From Methanomicrobiales archaeon (GTDB lineage: Archaea > Halobacteriota > Methanomicrobia > Methanomicrobiales > Methanoculleaceae): a stretch of 14,751 bases of DNA. Made by a program: the position numbers and the translations under genes. Positions 1 to 6,228 of the stretch are shown here, one piece after another (the first letter of the stretch is position 1; every line of letters begins with the position of its first letter). The stretch spans positions 1 to 14,751 of the forward strand of contig JAAZIF010000023.1 of NCBI GenBank assembly GCA_012510335.1. Reading direction: 5' to 3'. The notes beneath the pieces were generated by a model. The model ran no database searches. It saw nothing but the letters and a program-made list of their open reading frames with translations, and was not told the DNA's origin.

Positions 1-1
1 A

Positions 2-166
2 TACGAACCCCCGCGGCCGGGGGATGTGCGGGACTCGCTCGCCGATATCACCCGGGCTCAGGATGCGTTTGGCTTTTCTCCAGCCTTCACGCTCGATGAG
101 GGGCTCTCAAAGACTGTGGCATGGTTCCAGGGCGGTAGCAGCGAGCCCGGCCCTGACGATCCGTGA
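2..166 (+). CDS. NAD-dependent nucleotide-sugar epimerase/dehydratase, C-terminal end (5' end outside window)
   Basis: The second forward frame is open from the left edge to a TGA at 164-166 and encodes the last 54 residues of a protein. It contains GDVRDSLADITRAQDAFGF, then a Pro-Ala-Phe turn and EGLSKTVAWF. That order (Arg-x-Gly-Asp-Val-Arg, Ser-x-Ala-Asp-Ile, a Gly-Phe/Tyr-x-Pro loop, then a final helix with EGL and Trp-Phe) is typical of the C-terminal substrate-lobe end of extended short-chain dehydrogenases such as UDP-glucose or UDP-GlcNAc 4-epimerases. The family assignment is fairly secure; the substrate cannot be judged from this piece. The likely role is making an activated sugar for surface glycans, in keeping with the mannose-nucleotide gene at 6229. 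The stop codon lies inside the conserved first bases of an IS605-type terminal repeat, so the native C-terminus may have been slightly altered by insertion. Confidence 0.8.
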   Translation, partial: YEPPRPGDVRDSLADITRAQDAFGFSPAFTLDEGLSKTVAWFQGGSSEPGPDDP

Positions 167-206
167 ACTACCCCGCGCTCATCGGTGCGGGGCTTCCTAC
201 GAGTGT
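163..206 (-). mobile_element. IS200/IS605-type terminal hairpin (element right end, copy 1)
   Basis: The segment begins GTGAACTACCCCGCGC and can fold into a stem of CCCCGC (171-176) with GCGGGG (187-192), followed by the conserved GCTTCCTacGAGTGT. The same sequence, differing only in the loop and one base, occurs in opposite orientation at 14144-14185. Read on the minus strand it is a hairpin followed by TAGTTCAC. That arrangement is common at the right end of archaeal single-gene tnpB (IS605-group) elements; this is from general knowledge, not a database match. No tnpB lies next to it. The transposase homology of the next feature begins directly after it, so it marks a junction between two decayed elements. 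Confidence 0.6.
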
Positions 207-787
207 CGCCGAGAATGTTGTTGCCGCCATCGATAGCACCGGGATCGAGGTTGCGAATCGAGGTGAGTGGATGCGTGAGAAGTGGCAGGTCAGGCGGGGT
301 TGGATCAAGATGCATGTCATAATCGATATTGAGACCAATCAGGCTCTCTGCCTGGAGATCACTGACGAATCTGTACAGGATGACCAGATGTTTATCCCAC
401 TCCTCGACCAGACCCAGCACCACTGTGGCGAGGAACATCGGGTAGTCCAGATACTCGGTGATGGTGCCTATGACCGCAACGAAATCTTCAACGTCCTCGA
501 ACGGCGGAGGATCACCTCTGGTATCAAGACCCGATCCGACGCCTCGACCCGCTCGACCGGGTCATCGTATCGGGCTCGAAGGTGTCCGAGAAAGGAATCG
601 ATTAGGCGGGTATCACGAGTGGTCACAGGAAGCAGGATATGGGAAGCGATGGAAGGTCGAAGGATTCTTTTCCGTCATAAAACGAATCTTTGGGGAAGGA
701 GTACGAGTGATCTCCCTCTTAGGGGTGTTTCGCGAGATACGAATGAGGGTGAACGGATACAACACACTGATGGCTATGAGAGCCTGA
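207..787 (+). pseudogene. IS5-family DDE transposase, 5'-truncated and frameshifted
   Basis: This encodes the catalytic part of a DDE transposase. Frame 1 gives AIDSTGIEVANRGEWMREKW (first Asp codon 232-234) and ILGDGAYD (second Asp codon 460-462). The reading then has to move to frame 2 near 570-580, where GYGKRWKVEGFFSVIKR supplies the catalytic Glu (codon 659-661) before a TGA at 785-787. The break is placed where frame 1 SSYRAR ends its transposase-like pattern and frame 2 GVRERNRLGGYHEWSQ takes it up. The N-terminal third of a normal IS5 transposase (roughly 80-100 residues) is missing, and an IS605-type end abuts the truncation point. All three catalytic acidic residues survive, but no single frame joins them, so the copy should be dead. 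Family call from the DSTG...NRGEW pattern. Confidence 0.85.
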
Positions 788-818
788 TTGGAGGTGCGTG
801 AGGGGAGGGCAATTACCG

Positions 819-841
819 GATTAATTATGCAACACAGCGCG
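819..841 (+). repeat. Possible right inverted repeat of the IS5-family remnant
   Basis: About 30 bp after the transposase stop, the sequence reads GGATTAATTATGCAACACAG on the plus strand (819-838). Its complement begins CTGTGTTGCATAATT, resembling the terminal inverted repeats of IS5-group elements, which often start GGCTTTGTTG or similar. No matching left repeat is present, which fits a 5'-truncated element. The call rests on resemblance and position only. Confidence 0.35.
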
Positions 842-1120
842 CCATGAGCCGGCGGCTCATAGATGAGCATGAAAGAGATCCTTTTTCATACCAGCATCTT
901 CTGAATCAATCTTTAACGCGTTCGTGCGCACAAAGGCAGATCTCCTCGATTTCTTTGAAAGTATACGCCATACCGTACTCGGTGGGCTACGACAGCAGAG
1001 CGAACCTGCACCTGCCGTGTTCATGATTTTGAGGTGCTCCGGGGAACTCCGAAATTGCTTCCGGATCTAGATGCTCAGACCTGTGGAGAGCATCGGGAAG
1101 ACGATTGCCGGGTATGACCA
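842..1120. other. Spacer with no clear gene; stem-loop and one open frame
   Basis: A perfect 7-bp stem-loop lies at 844-860: ATGAGCC, loop GGC, GGCTCAT. It is just beyond the presumed IS end. Forward frame 3 is open from 873 to a TAG at 1068-1070 and resumes with an ATG at 1071. The translation has a protein-like stretch (IFNAFVRTKADLLDFF, then GGLRQQSEP) but no convincing start or ribosome-binding site, and I recognise no family. It may be the remnant of a gene destroyed by the insertions. The 3' end of the nuclease-helicase gene converges on it from the right. Confidence 0.3.
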
Positions 1121-4100
1121 CTATCTCCTGAAAAAAGCCATCAATTTCAGCAAAATCCTGCCCGGCAGACCGGCACGTTTCATTGAGCGTTCCGGGTGAT
1201 CCTCAGATCCCTGCATACTCAGATCGCTAATCGGGTGGTCATCACCATTCCTGCCACCATTATCAGGCTCACCGACCCCACGTACATCAGCCCGGCACCG
1301 GGAAAAACTTTCAATATCAGATGCAGTCTCCGGTTGAGCATCCGGTTCAGTCGGATCATCAGAAGCGAACTCTGACATGACTGCCGCCCTCCTTAGCAGC
1401 TGCCACTGATATTCATCCTCAATCACTGCAAATTGCAATTCATAGTGTTGGATCCGTTGCTGTTCATACCTGATGAGATCGTCTATCTCTCTGTGCCCAA
1501 ATCTGATCTCATCAAGTTCTTCAAACAACTCAAACTCTTGCAGGAGTTGCCGTTCCTCATAAACGTCGAATGGCTCTTCCCTGTGCTCAAAATCGATCTC
1601 ATCAAAGCCATTCATTCCTGAGTACACACAGCATTCCTGAGCATACTCAAGATCGTTAATCTCCTCTTCCAGTGCATCAATCTCCTCCCGGATGCCCTCG
1701 TCCCAGACCTCGGGTTCTATCACTTCCTGCCACTGAGTGTCTCCCAGCATGTCCTTAAGGAACTGAATCCTCTGGCGCAGTTCATCTATCTGTATAGCAA
1801 TGTCGGGATCTTCGTCCAGATACGACTTTTCGTCCCACGAACTCTCATACAGTTCCTCGATCAATTCAAACTCTTGCAGGAGTTGCTGTTCTTCATAAAC
1901 GTCGAACGGTTCTGGTTTGCCGGAGCCCTGATCGGCAACCAGACCTCTCCCCATCTGTATCGCCTGGTTCACGCCCTCCTCGCATGAAGGCATCAGTCGC
2001 CGGGTGTGATTGACGACGGCATCCTCTACCTCATCACGGACCTGCGGCTCTACCTGCCTCCAGGTGAGGATCCTGAAACCTTCAGCGAGATCCTTGAATC
2101 CTTCCTCGGGGGTTGTACCGGCAGCCCGGCAGAACCCTGCCAGGATCAGGAGGGCAGGATGGTAGGGGTACTCTTCAAGATGCTTCCGGCAGGCACCGAG
2201 GAGCTGGGTGAGATCGTCCATACCCTGCAACCGGGCCAGCACCGCCAGCGTGAGGCGGTGATCATCGCTCCGTGCGATCTGCTTGACAGTCGCGGTGAAC
2301 TTTGATGCTTCAAGATATGTGAGGAGCGCCTCACGGAACACCGCCGGCCCCTGCTCCACGCCATCCCGGGCGGCCTGGAGCATGTGGAGAATTGCACGCC
2401 TTCGCCGATTTCCGACCGTTTCGTAGAAGTATTCTATAAGAATGCATCCCGCGTCGTATGCCACCTCCGGATATGTATCTTTCAGGATCCTGCCACGAAA
2501 CAGGGCGTTCAGCTCGCTCTCGGTCATTCGCTTGCCGAGATACTCTTTGAGATGGGAATAGATTATGCCAGCATCAGTACGTTTAAGGTCAATACGGAAT
2601 CGCTTTCCAGTATAGTCGTAGGCATAATCAGCAATTGCCCCGGTGAGATAGCAGCGGTGGAGTGCCATCTCAAACGTCCTCTTGAGATCTTCACCAGACA
2701 CTTCACCAGGGTCATCGGTGGTAGCCAGCTGCGACGGAAAATCAAAGATAGAGAATTCAAAACTTTTTGTCTCGTCCAGGTCGGGTATCTGGGGCAGGAG
2801 GATTTCATAAACAGTATAATAGAGTGCCCGCTGTTCGTGCCAGGTGCCGGGGAACGTCTGTTGGAGGAACCAGAGGTTTTTCACGGCGTCTTCCCGCTGG
2901 CTGAGAGTGTAATGCAATCGGGAGGCGAACACATCATGCGGCGTCACTCCGGGATCCAGAAGTTCACTGGATTGTTCAGGCATCTCACTTACAAAAACCA
3001 CCACACACCGGGCCGGTTTGCCGTCGCGACCTGCACGCCCGGCCTGCTGATAGAGGTCTTCGAGCGATCTCGGAAGCATGGTGTGGATGGTGAACCGGAT
3101 ATTCGGTTTATCGATCCCCATCCCGAAACTGTGGGTACAGGCCAGGAGGGGGATCCGGTCGTTCTTGAAGTCGACCTGCAGCCTCTCTTTCTCCTGATCC
3201 CATCCGGCACTATCGACGCCGGCAGGTGGTTTTCCGGAATATATCGGAATCGTGTAGCCAAGTCTGCTTGACAATTCCCTCGCAATCTGGTTCACCCCCA
3301 CATTCCCTCCAACAAAATTACTGAAGATCAGGCCACCGGGAGCATCCCCGGAAACGAGCGACGGATCCTGGAGGAGATTTTGCAGGATCTCTGCAAGACA
3401 CTTTATCCGCTTGGCCTGCGATACCCGGTGAACCTCAAAGGTGAGTTCCGGGCGATCAAACGTCGAGGGTTCGATGACTGCCTCCGGGTCGTAGATCCTC
3501 AAGATATGCCGGATATCGATGAGAACGTTCTGCGAGGCGGTGCCGGTCAGGGCCATGAGGACGGGCTTCCGGGCGGCATGCTCGCCCATCCTCCGCCAGA
3601 TGTTCATGTAGGCGAGCCGGAAGTCATGCCCCCATTCGCTGACACAATGTGCCTCGTCGACGACGCAGTAGGTTATATCGTTCATCTGCCGGTTGACCAG
3701 GTTGATAAACTCCGGGATCTGGAGACGTTCCGGGGAGTTGAAAACAAAGAAGAATTCACCTCGCTCCATCTTCCGGTATCCGCGCTGACGGATCTCGGCG
3801 TCTTTTGTGTCGGCATCGCCTGCACCGCTCATGAAGGCGTGACAGCGGTGGATCCCCATCGCTTCCAGGCTGCTCTTCTGGTCGATCATCAGCGACCGGA
3901 GCGGGTCGACGATGAACGTAAATCCCGGTTGGAGGAGCGAGGAGAGTTGATAGCAGAGTGATTTTCCGGCGGCAGTGGGGAGGAGGCCGATGACCGGGCG
4001 GAGCGAGAGTGCCCTGATGATTATCTCCCGCTGTTTCGGCCTGAACGTCACTTTGCGGAAGATATTCTGTAGCAAGTAGTCGAGGCTCACGTTCACCGCA

Positions 4101-5344
4101 TCGGCATCGAGTGCGGTGAACTCAACCGGATGGGGAGAAGCCGGGATGAACGGCTCGACGTACTCCGACCAGACCTGGCACGGTGTCATGACTATGCTCC
4201 TTCCGGTGGCAAGTGCATCGTGCGCTGCTGCTGAGGGATACCCGTAGTAGACCAGATCGGCATCCAGATCTGTGTCGGGAACGAGGGTCAGCGTCACCGG
4301 ACCATCAGGAGCATGGAGCGTGGTGATCGCGTTCACCATCTCCTGGACCGCGGCCACGACTGGCTCGAGGAAGAGATCCTGCGGGTTTGCGATCCGGAGA
4401 GAGCGTTTGTCCCCCGCATGGAGGAGCTGCGCCACTGCTACAGCGATCTGTGCCTCGGCGACCGGGAGCATAACGAGGTTTTGGAGCGCGGCCTTTGCCT
4501 GAGAGTCCATACGGCGTACGGTCGCGGCCGCAGAGAGCATCTCATGGGGTATGGCTCTGGAGACCAGCTCGACGATCTGCTTAAGTTTCGCCTGCCACCC
4601 CGCTCTCTTCCCGAGGGGGAACCGGTAGACCCCCCATCCGGCAGCCCTAAGATCCAGATCCCGCCTCCGGTCTTTTGATAGTTGCTCGGGTGTGTGACTG
4701 CTATCGTCTATCTCAATAACCAGCCTGAGCCAACCACCCTGACGATCCGGTACTTCCAGTGCAAAGTCGACCCGCTCATCATGGTGACCCAGAACCCCCA
4801 TCGTATCCATGAGGCGTTGCGGCAGGAAGAGCAGTCCCAGGCGTGATTCAGGGAGGCTGCCGACCAGCATGTTGAAGAAGTTTCTTTCAGGCTCGGTGCA
4901 GAGCGAGCGATAGCGCTCAAGGAGTGCTTCAACCTCGCTCTCGTTGGGCAGTAGTTCAGGGATGTAGCAGGCCCGGAGCAGTCCGGCGAGATCGCTCCTG
5001 CGCGGAGTGCATCGGAACACGAACGCCCCTGAACCTGTCTCTTCGGAAACATCGAGGAGCCCGGCGTCTTCTGCCTCTTTGAGGATGTATCGCTCGACCT
5101 GGAGACTGCACGGGGCAGGGATCCCACGCTGGGCAATCTTTCCAAGGACCGGCCCGATCTCTTTGTGCTCCCCCGATCTGTCACGCACTGGCTTCCGGAG
5201 AGTAAACCCGCTCCGATAGTGTGCGTAACGCCGTACATCGGGAGAGGCGAATGCCGGCGGCTCAGCGAGTATCTGTGCAACACTATCGGCCATGTATGCT
5301 GCGGCTGAACACGATCCGTGCCATGGGCATCCCCTATTACGCAT
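1121..5344 (-). CDS. Vsr/DUF559-like nuclease - RecQ-type helicase fusion with acidic coiled tail
   Basis: A 1407-residue protein counted from the ATG at 5344. That start has GAGG nine bases upstream; a TTG at 5359 and an ATG at 5293 are alternatives. Residues about 136-250 resemble a PD-(D/E)XK fold of the Vsr/DUF559 type: TEPERNFF near 150, RVDFALEV near 191, VIEIDDSSH at 209-217, then KDRRRDLDLRAAGWGVYRF. Residues 430-790 hold a RecQ-type superfamily 2 core: Walker A PTAAGKS (456-462), DPLRSLMIDQ, SPERL, DEAHCVSEWGHDF (563-575), LTGTAS, FGMGIDKP and QQAGRAGRDG (766-775). The four-Cys RecQ zinc module is not evident; a helical region follows with a winged-helix-like AIADYAYDY stretch. The tail (about 1140-1325) is acidic, probably coiled coil, and carries a duplication. 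RecQ family members are 3'-5' DNA helicases. A nuclease-helicase fusion of this size, flanked by mobile-element scars, suggests DNA restriction or phage defence; that role is inference. Confidence 0.85.
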   Translation of the reverse strand: MRNRGCPWHGSCSAAAYMADSVAQILAEPPAFASPDVRRYAHYRSGFTLRKPVRDRSGEHKEIGPVLGKIAQRGIPAPCSLQVERYILKEAEDAGLLDVSEETGSGAFVFRCTPRRSDLAGLLRACYIPELLPNESEVEALLERYRSLCTEPERNFFNMLVGSLPESRLGLLFLPQRLMDTMGVLGHHDERVDFALEVPDRQGGWLRLVIEIDDSSHTPEQLSKDRRRDLDLRAAGWGVYRFPLGKRAGWQAKLKQIVELVSRAIPHEMLSAAATVRRMDSQAKAALQNLVMLPVAEAQIAVAVAQLLHAGDKRSLRIANPQDLFLEPVVAAVQEMVNAITTLHAPDGPVTLTLVPDTDLDADLVYYGYPSAAAHDALATGRSIVMTPCQVWSEYVEPFIPASPHPVEFTALDADAVNVSLDYLLQNIFRKVTFRPKQREIIIRALSLRPVIGLLPTAAGKSLCYQLSSLLQPGFTFIVDPLRSLMIDQKSSLEAMGIHRCHAFMSGAGDADTKDAEIRQRGYRKMERGEFFFVFNSPERLQIPEFINLVNRQMNDITYCVVDEAHCVSEWGHDFRLAYMNIWRRMGEHAARKPVLMALTGTASQNVLIDIRHILRIYDPEAVIEPSTFDRPELTFEVHRVSQAKRIKCLAEILQNLLQDPSLVSGDAPGGLIFSNFVGGNVGVNQIARELSSRLGYTIPIYSGKPPAGVDSAGWDQEKERLQVDFKNDRIPLLACTHSFGMGIDKPNIRFTIHTMLPRSLEDLYQQAGRAGRDGKPARCVVVFVSEMPEQSSELLDPGVTPHDVFASRLHYTLSQREDAVKNLWFLQQTFPGTWHEQRALYYTVYEILLPQIPDLDETKSFEFSIFDFPSQLATTDDPGEVSGEDLKRTFEMALHRCYLTGAIADYAYDYTGKRFRIDLKRTDAGIIYSHLKEYLGKRMTESELNALFRGRILKDTYPEVAYDAGCILIEYFYETVGNRRRRAILHMLQAARDGVEQGPAVFREALLTYLEASKFTATVKQIARSDDHRLTLAVLARLQGMDDLTQLLGACRKHLEEYPYHPALLILAGFCRAAGTTPEEGFKDLAEGFRILTWRQVEPQVRDEVEDAVVNHTRRLMPSCEEGVNQAIQMGRGLVADQGSGKPEPFDVYEEQQLLQEFELIEELYESSWDEKSYLDEDPDIAIQIDELRQRIQFLKDMLGDTQWQEVIEPEVWDEGIREEIDALEEEINDLEYAQECCVYSGMNGFDEIDFEHREEPFDVYEERQLLQEFELFEELDEIRFGHREIDDLIRYEQQRIQHYELQFAVIEDEYQWQLLRRAAVMSEFASDDPTEPDAQPETASDIESFSRCRADVRGVGEPDNGGRNGDDHPISDLSMQGSEDHPERSMKRAGLPGRILLKLMAFFRR
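1514..1912 (-). repeat. Internal direct repeat in the helicase tail (units 1514-1576 and 1850-1912)
   Basis: Two 63-bp units, 336 bp apart and in the same frame, both encode EPFDVYEE-x-QLLQEFEL-x-EEL. By hand count they match at about 54 of 63 bases, including an identical run of 20 bases in the middle. Weaker similarity continues downstream in the protein: both units are followed by an acidic helix and end in a Gln-Trp-Gln motif about 35-45 residues later. This indicates a tandem duplication of a roughly 110-residue segment of the tail, recent enough that synonymous sites are only partly diverged. Confidence 0.85.
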
Positions 5345-5389
5345 TGCAGTTATCCTCAAGGGCTCATTTACGAAAAGCCCGGCAGAAGG

Positions 5390-5463
5390 CCCTTCATTTC
5401 AGTGAGGGGATGAGTGCCGTCCTTCGACACATATAATCATGTTGAGGAGTATATAATACCGCA
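5390..5463 (+). mobile_element. IS605-type left end: subterminal hairpin and tnpB promoter
   Basis: A 7-bp hairpin with one G-U pair sits at 5390-5409: CCCTTCA, loop TTTCAG, TGAGGGG. Position and form fit the subterminal hairpin at the left end of IS200/IS605-group elements. It lies about 55 bp before the tnpB remnant start. Downstream, CATATAATC at 5429-5437 is a good archaeal TATA box, some 27-35 bp before the tnpB ATG, so the transcript would be nearly leaderless. A second TATA-like run, TATATAATA (5450-5458), lies between them and reads as TATTATATA on the other strand. Confidence 0.5.
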
Positions 5464-5577
5464 ATGCGTAAATCGTATCGCTACCGGATCTATCCCACAA
5501 AGTCTCAACGTAACTATTCAGGGCACCCGGTGAGTTGCCGTCGGCATAAATCTCTCCGAGGACTTCCTATGGGCTGA
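5464..5577 (+). pseudogene. IS605-group TnpB (OrfB), N-terminal remnant
   Basis: A 37-codon frame from the ATG at 5464 to TGA at 5575-5577 begins MRKSYRYRIYPTKSQRN. This matches the very characteristic start of TnpB proteins (Met-x-Lys/Arg-x-Tyr-Lys/Arg-Tyr-Arg-Ile/Leu-Tyr-Pro-x-Lys-x-Gln). After residue 17 the similarity stops and the frame closes, so nearly all of the usual 350-400 residue RNA-guided nuclease, including the RuvC-like domain, has been deleted. It lies head-to-head with the nuclease-helicase gene, 119 bp from that gene's start. The remainder (5520-5600) shows no clear TnpB coding in any frame I followed. The N-terminal identification is firm despite the shortness. Confidence 0.75.
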
Positions 5578-5581
5578 TCCC

Positions 5582-5596
5582 GGATTGCTCCAATCC
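5582..5596 (+). other. Small perfect stem-loop upstream of the TPR gene
   Basis: GGATTG, loop CTC, CAATCC forms a 6-bp stem, extendable to CCGGATTG/CAATCC-T-GG with one bulged base. It sits immediately before the TATA box of the next gene and just after the tnpB remnant, so it may be part of the decayed element or a transcription boundary. Confidence 0.35.
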
Positions 5597-5608
5597 TGGT
5601 GCAGGAAC

Positions 5609-5617
5609 CTATATATC
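5609..5617 (+). promoter_or_regulatory. TATA box for the TPR gene
   Basis: CTATATATC lies about 40 bp before the ATG at 5655. That spacing fits archaeal TFB/TBP initiation around 5637-5642 with a short leader that still includes the GAGGT at 5641-5645. Inferred from sequence only. Confidence 0.5.
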
Positions 5618-5654
5618 TCTGCTCCACGGTATGGAGTCTTGAGGTAGCATACGT

Positions 5655-6098
5655 ATGCCCCGATTGGTTATACCGGGTCTCCCCGCAAAGAAGATGATAG
5701 AGATGCGCTACGGGCGTGACAACAACACAGCCGCGGAGAACCTGCACGAATCAGCAGCCCTGAACAACATGGGCGTGGCGCTCGAACGGCAGGGCCGCTA
5801 CGAGGAGGCGCTGACCGCGTTCAGTGCGGCGCTCCTCTGTGACGATGATGACGTCTACGCCTGGAACAACCGTGCTGTGATCCTCACCCGGCTCGGCCGC
5901 CCTCAGGAAGCGGTGCTCGCATGCATCCGGGCGCTATCTCTCGACCGTTTGTGCATATTTGCCTGGGTTACCTACGGTATGGTGCTCGGCCGGCTCGGGA
6001 AGTACCGGGAGGCCGAGATGGCTTTAGCGGTCGCAGAGGATCTCGACCCTCAGGCAAGGGCCCTCTACCCCGGAAATCTGACGATGATCCGGGTTTGA
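5655..6098 (+). CDS. Tetratricopeptide-repeat (TPR) protein
   Basis: A 147-residue protein made mostly of three consecutive TPR units: about 33-66 (ALNNMGVALERQGRYEEAL), 67-100 (AWNNRAVILTRLGRPQEAV) and 101-134 (AWVTYGMVLGRLGKYREAE). Each shows the expected small/aromatic pattern and a closing acidic-Pro or Asp turn. No signal peptide or membrane segment is visible, so it is probably cytoplasmic. TPR arrays bind partner proteins; nothing here identifies the partner. The start at 5655 is supported by TTGAGGT ending nine bases upstream. In-frame ATGs at codons 14 and 17 are alternatives that would remove only a non-TPR leader. It has its own promoter, with no obvious operon partner: the next gene starts 130 bp later with separate signals. 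Confidence 0.85.
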   Translation: MPRLVIPGLPAKKMIEMRYGRDNNTAAENLHESAALNNMGVALERQGRYEEALTAFSAALLCDDDDVYAWNNRAVILTRLGRPQEAVLACIRALSLDRLCIFAWVTYGMVLGRLGKYREAEMALAVAEDLDPQARALYPGNLTMIRV

Positions 6099-6168
6099 GG
6101 AGTTCGAGGGGTGTGATGGGGGGCCCATGATCGGCCACCCCTGCCCGGATTACCACAAAGAGACCATG

Positions 6169-6220
6169 CTTTTATTCACCCCGCTGCAATAGAATACAGG
6201 TGAGTGCCGGCGGCACGGAG
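6169..6220 (+). promoter_or_regulatory. Promoter and ribosome-binding region of the mannose-1-phosphate guanylyltransferase gene
   Basis: A TATA-like CTTTTATTC is at 6169-6177. A small hairpin, GTGCC-GGC-GGCAC (6204-6216), directly precedes GGAG (6217-6220), the Shine-Dalgarno site eight bases before the ATG at 6229. The hairpin could partly occlude the site, but its significance is speculative. Confidence 0.4.
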
Positions 6221-6228
6221 TCGAACAC

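Noticed and set aside
5..438. Minus-strand frame at 58-438
   Set aside because: It overlaps the epimerase end and the transposase on the opposite strand and has no protein-family features.
163..801. Intact 212-residue transposase read from the GTG at 163
   Set aside because: The first residues come from the IS605-type terminal repeat and the last third is out of frame; the true C-terminus is in frame 2.
2384..3271. 295-codon plus-strand open frame opposite the helicase gene
   Set aside because: It lies entirely within the helicase gene on the other strand, opposite the conserved motifs, has no family features, and is explained by GC-rich codon usage.
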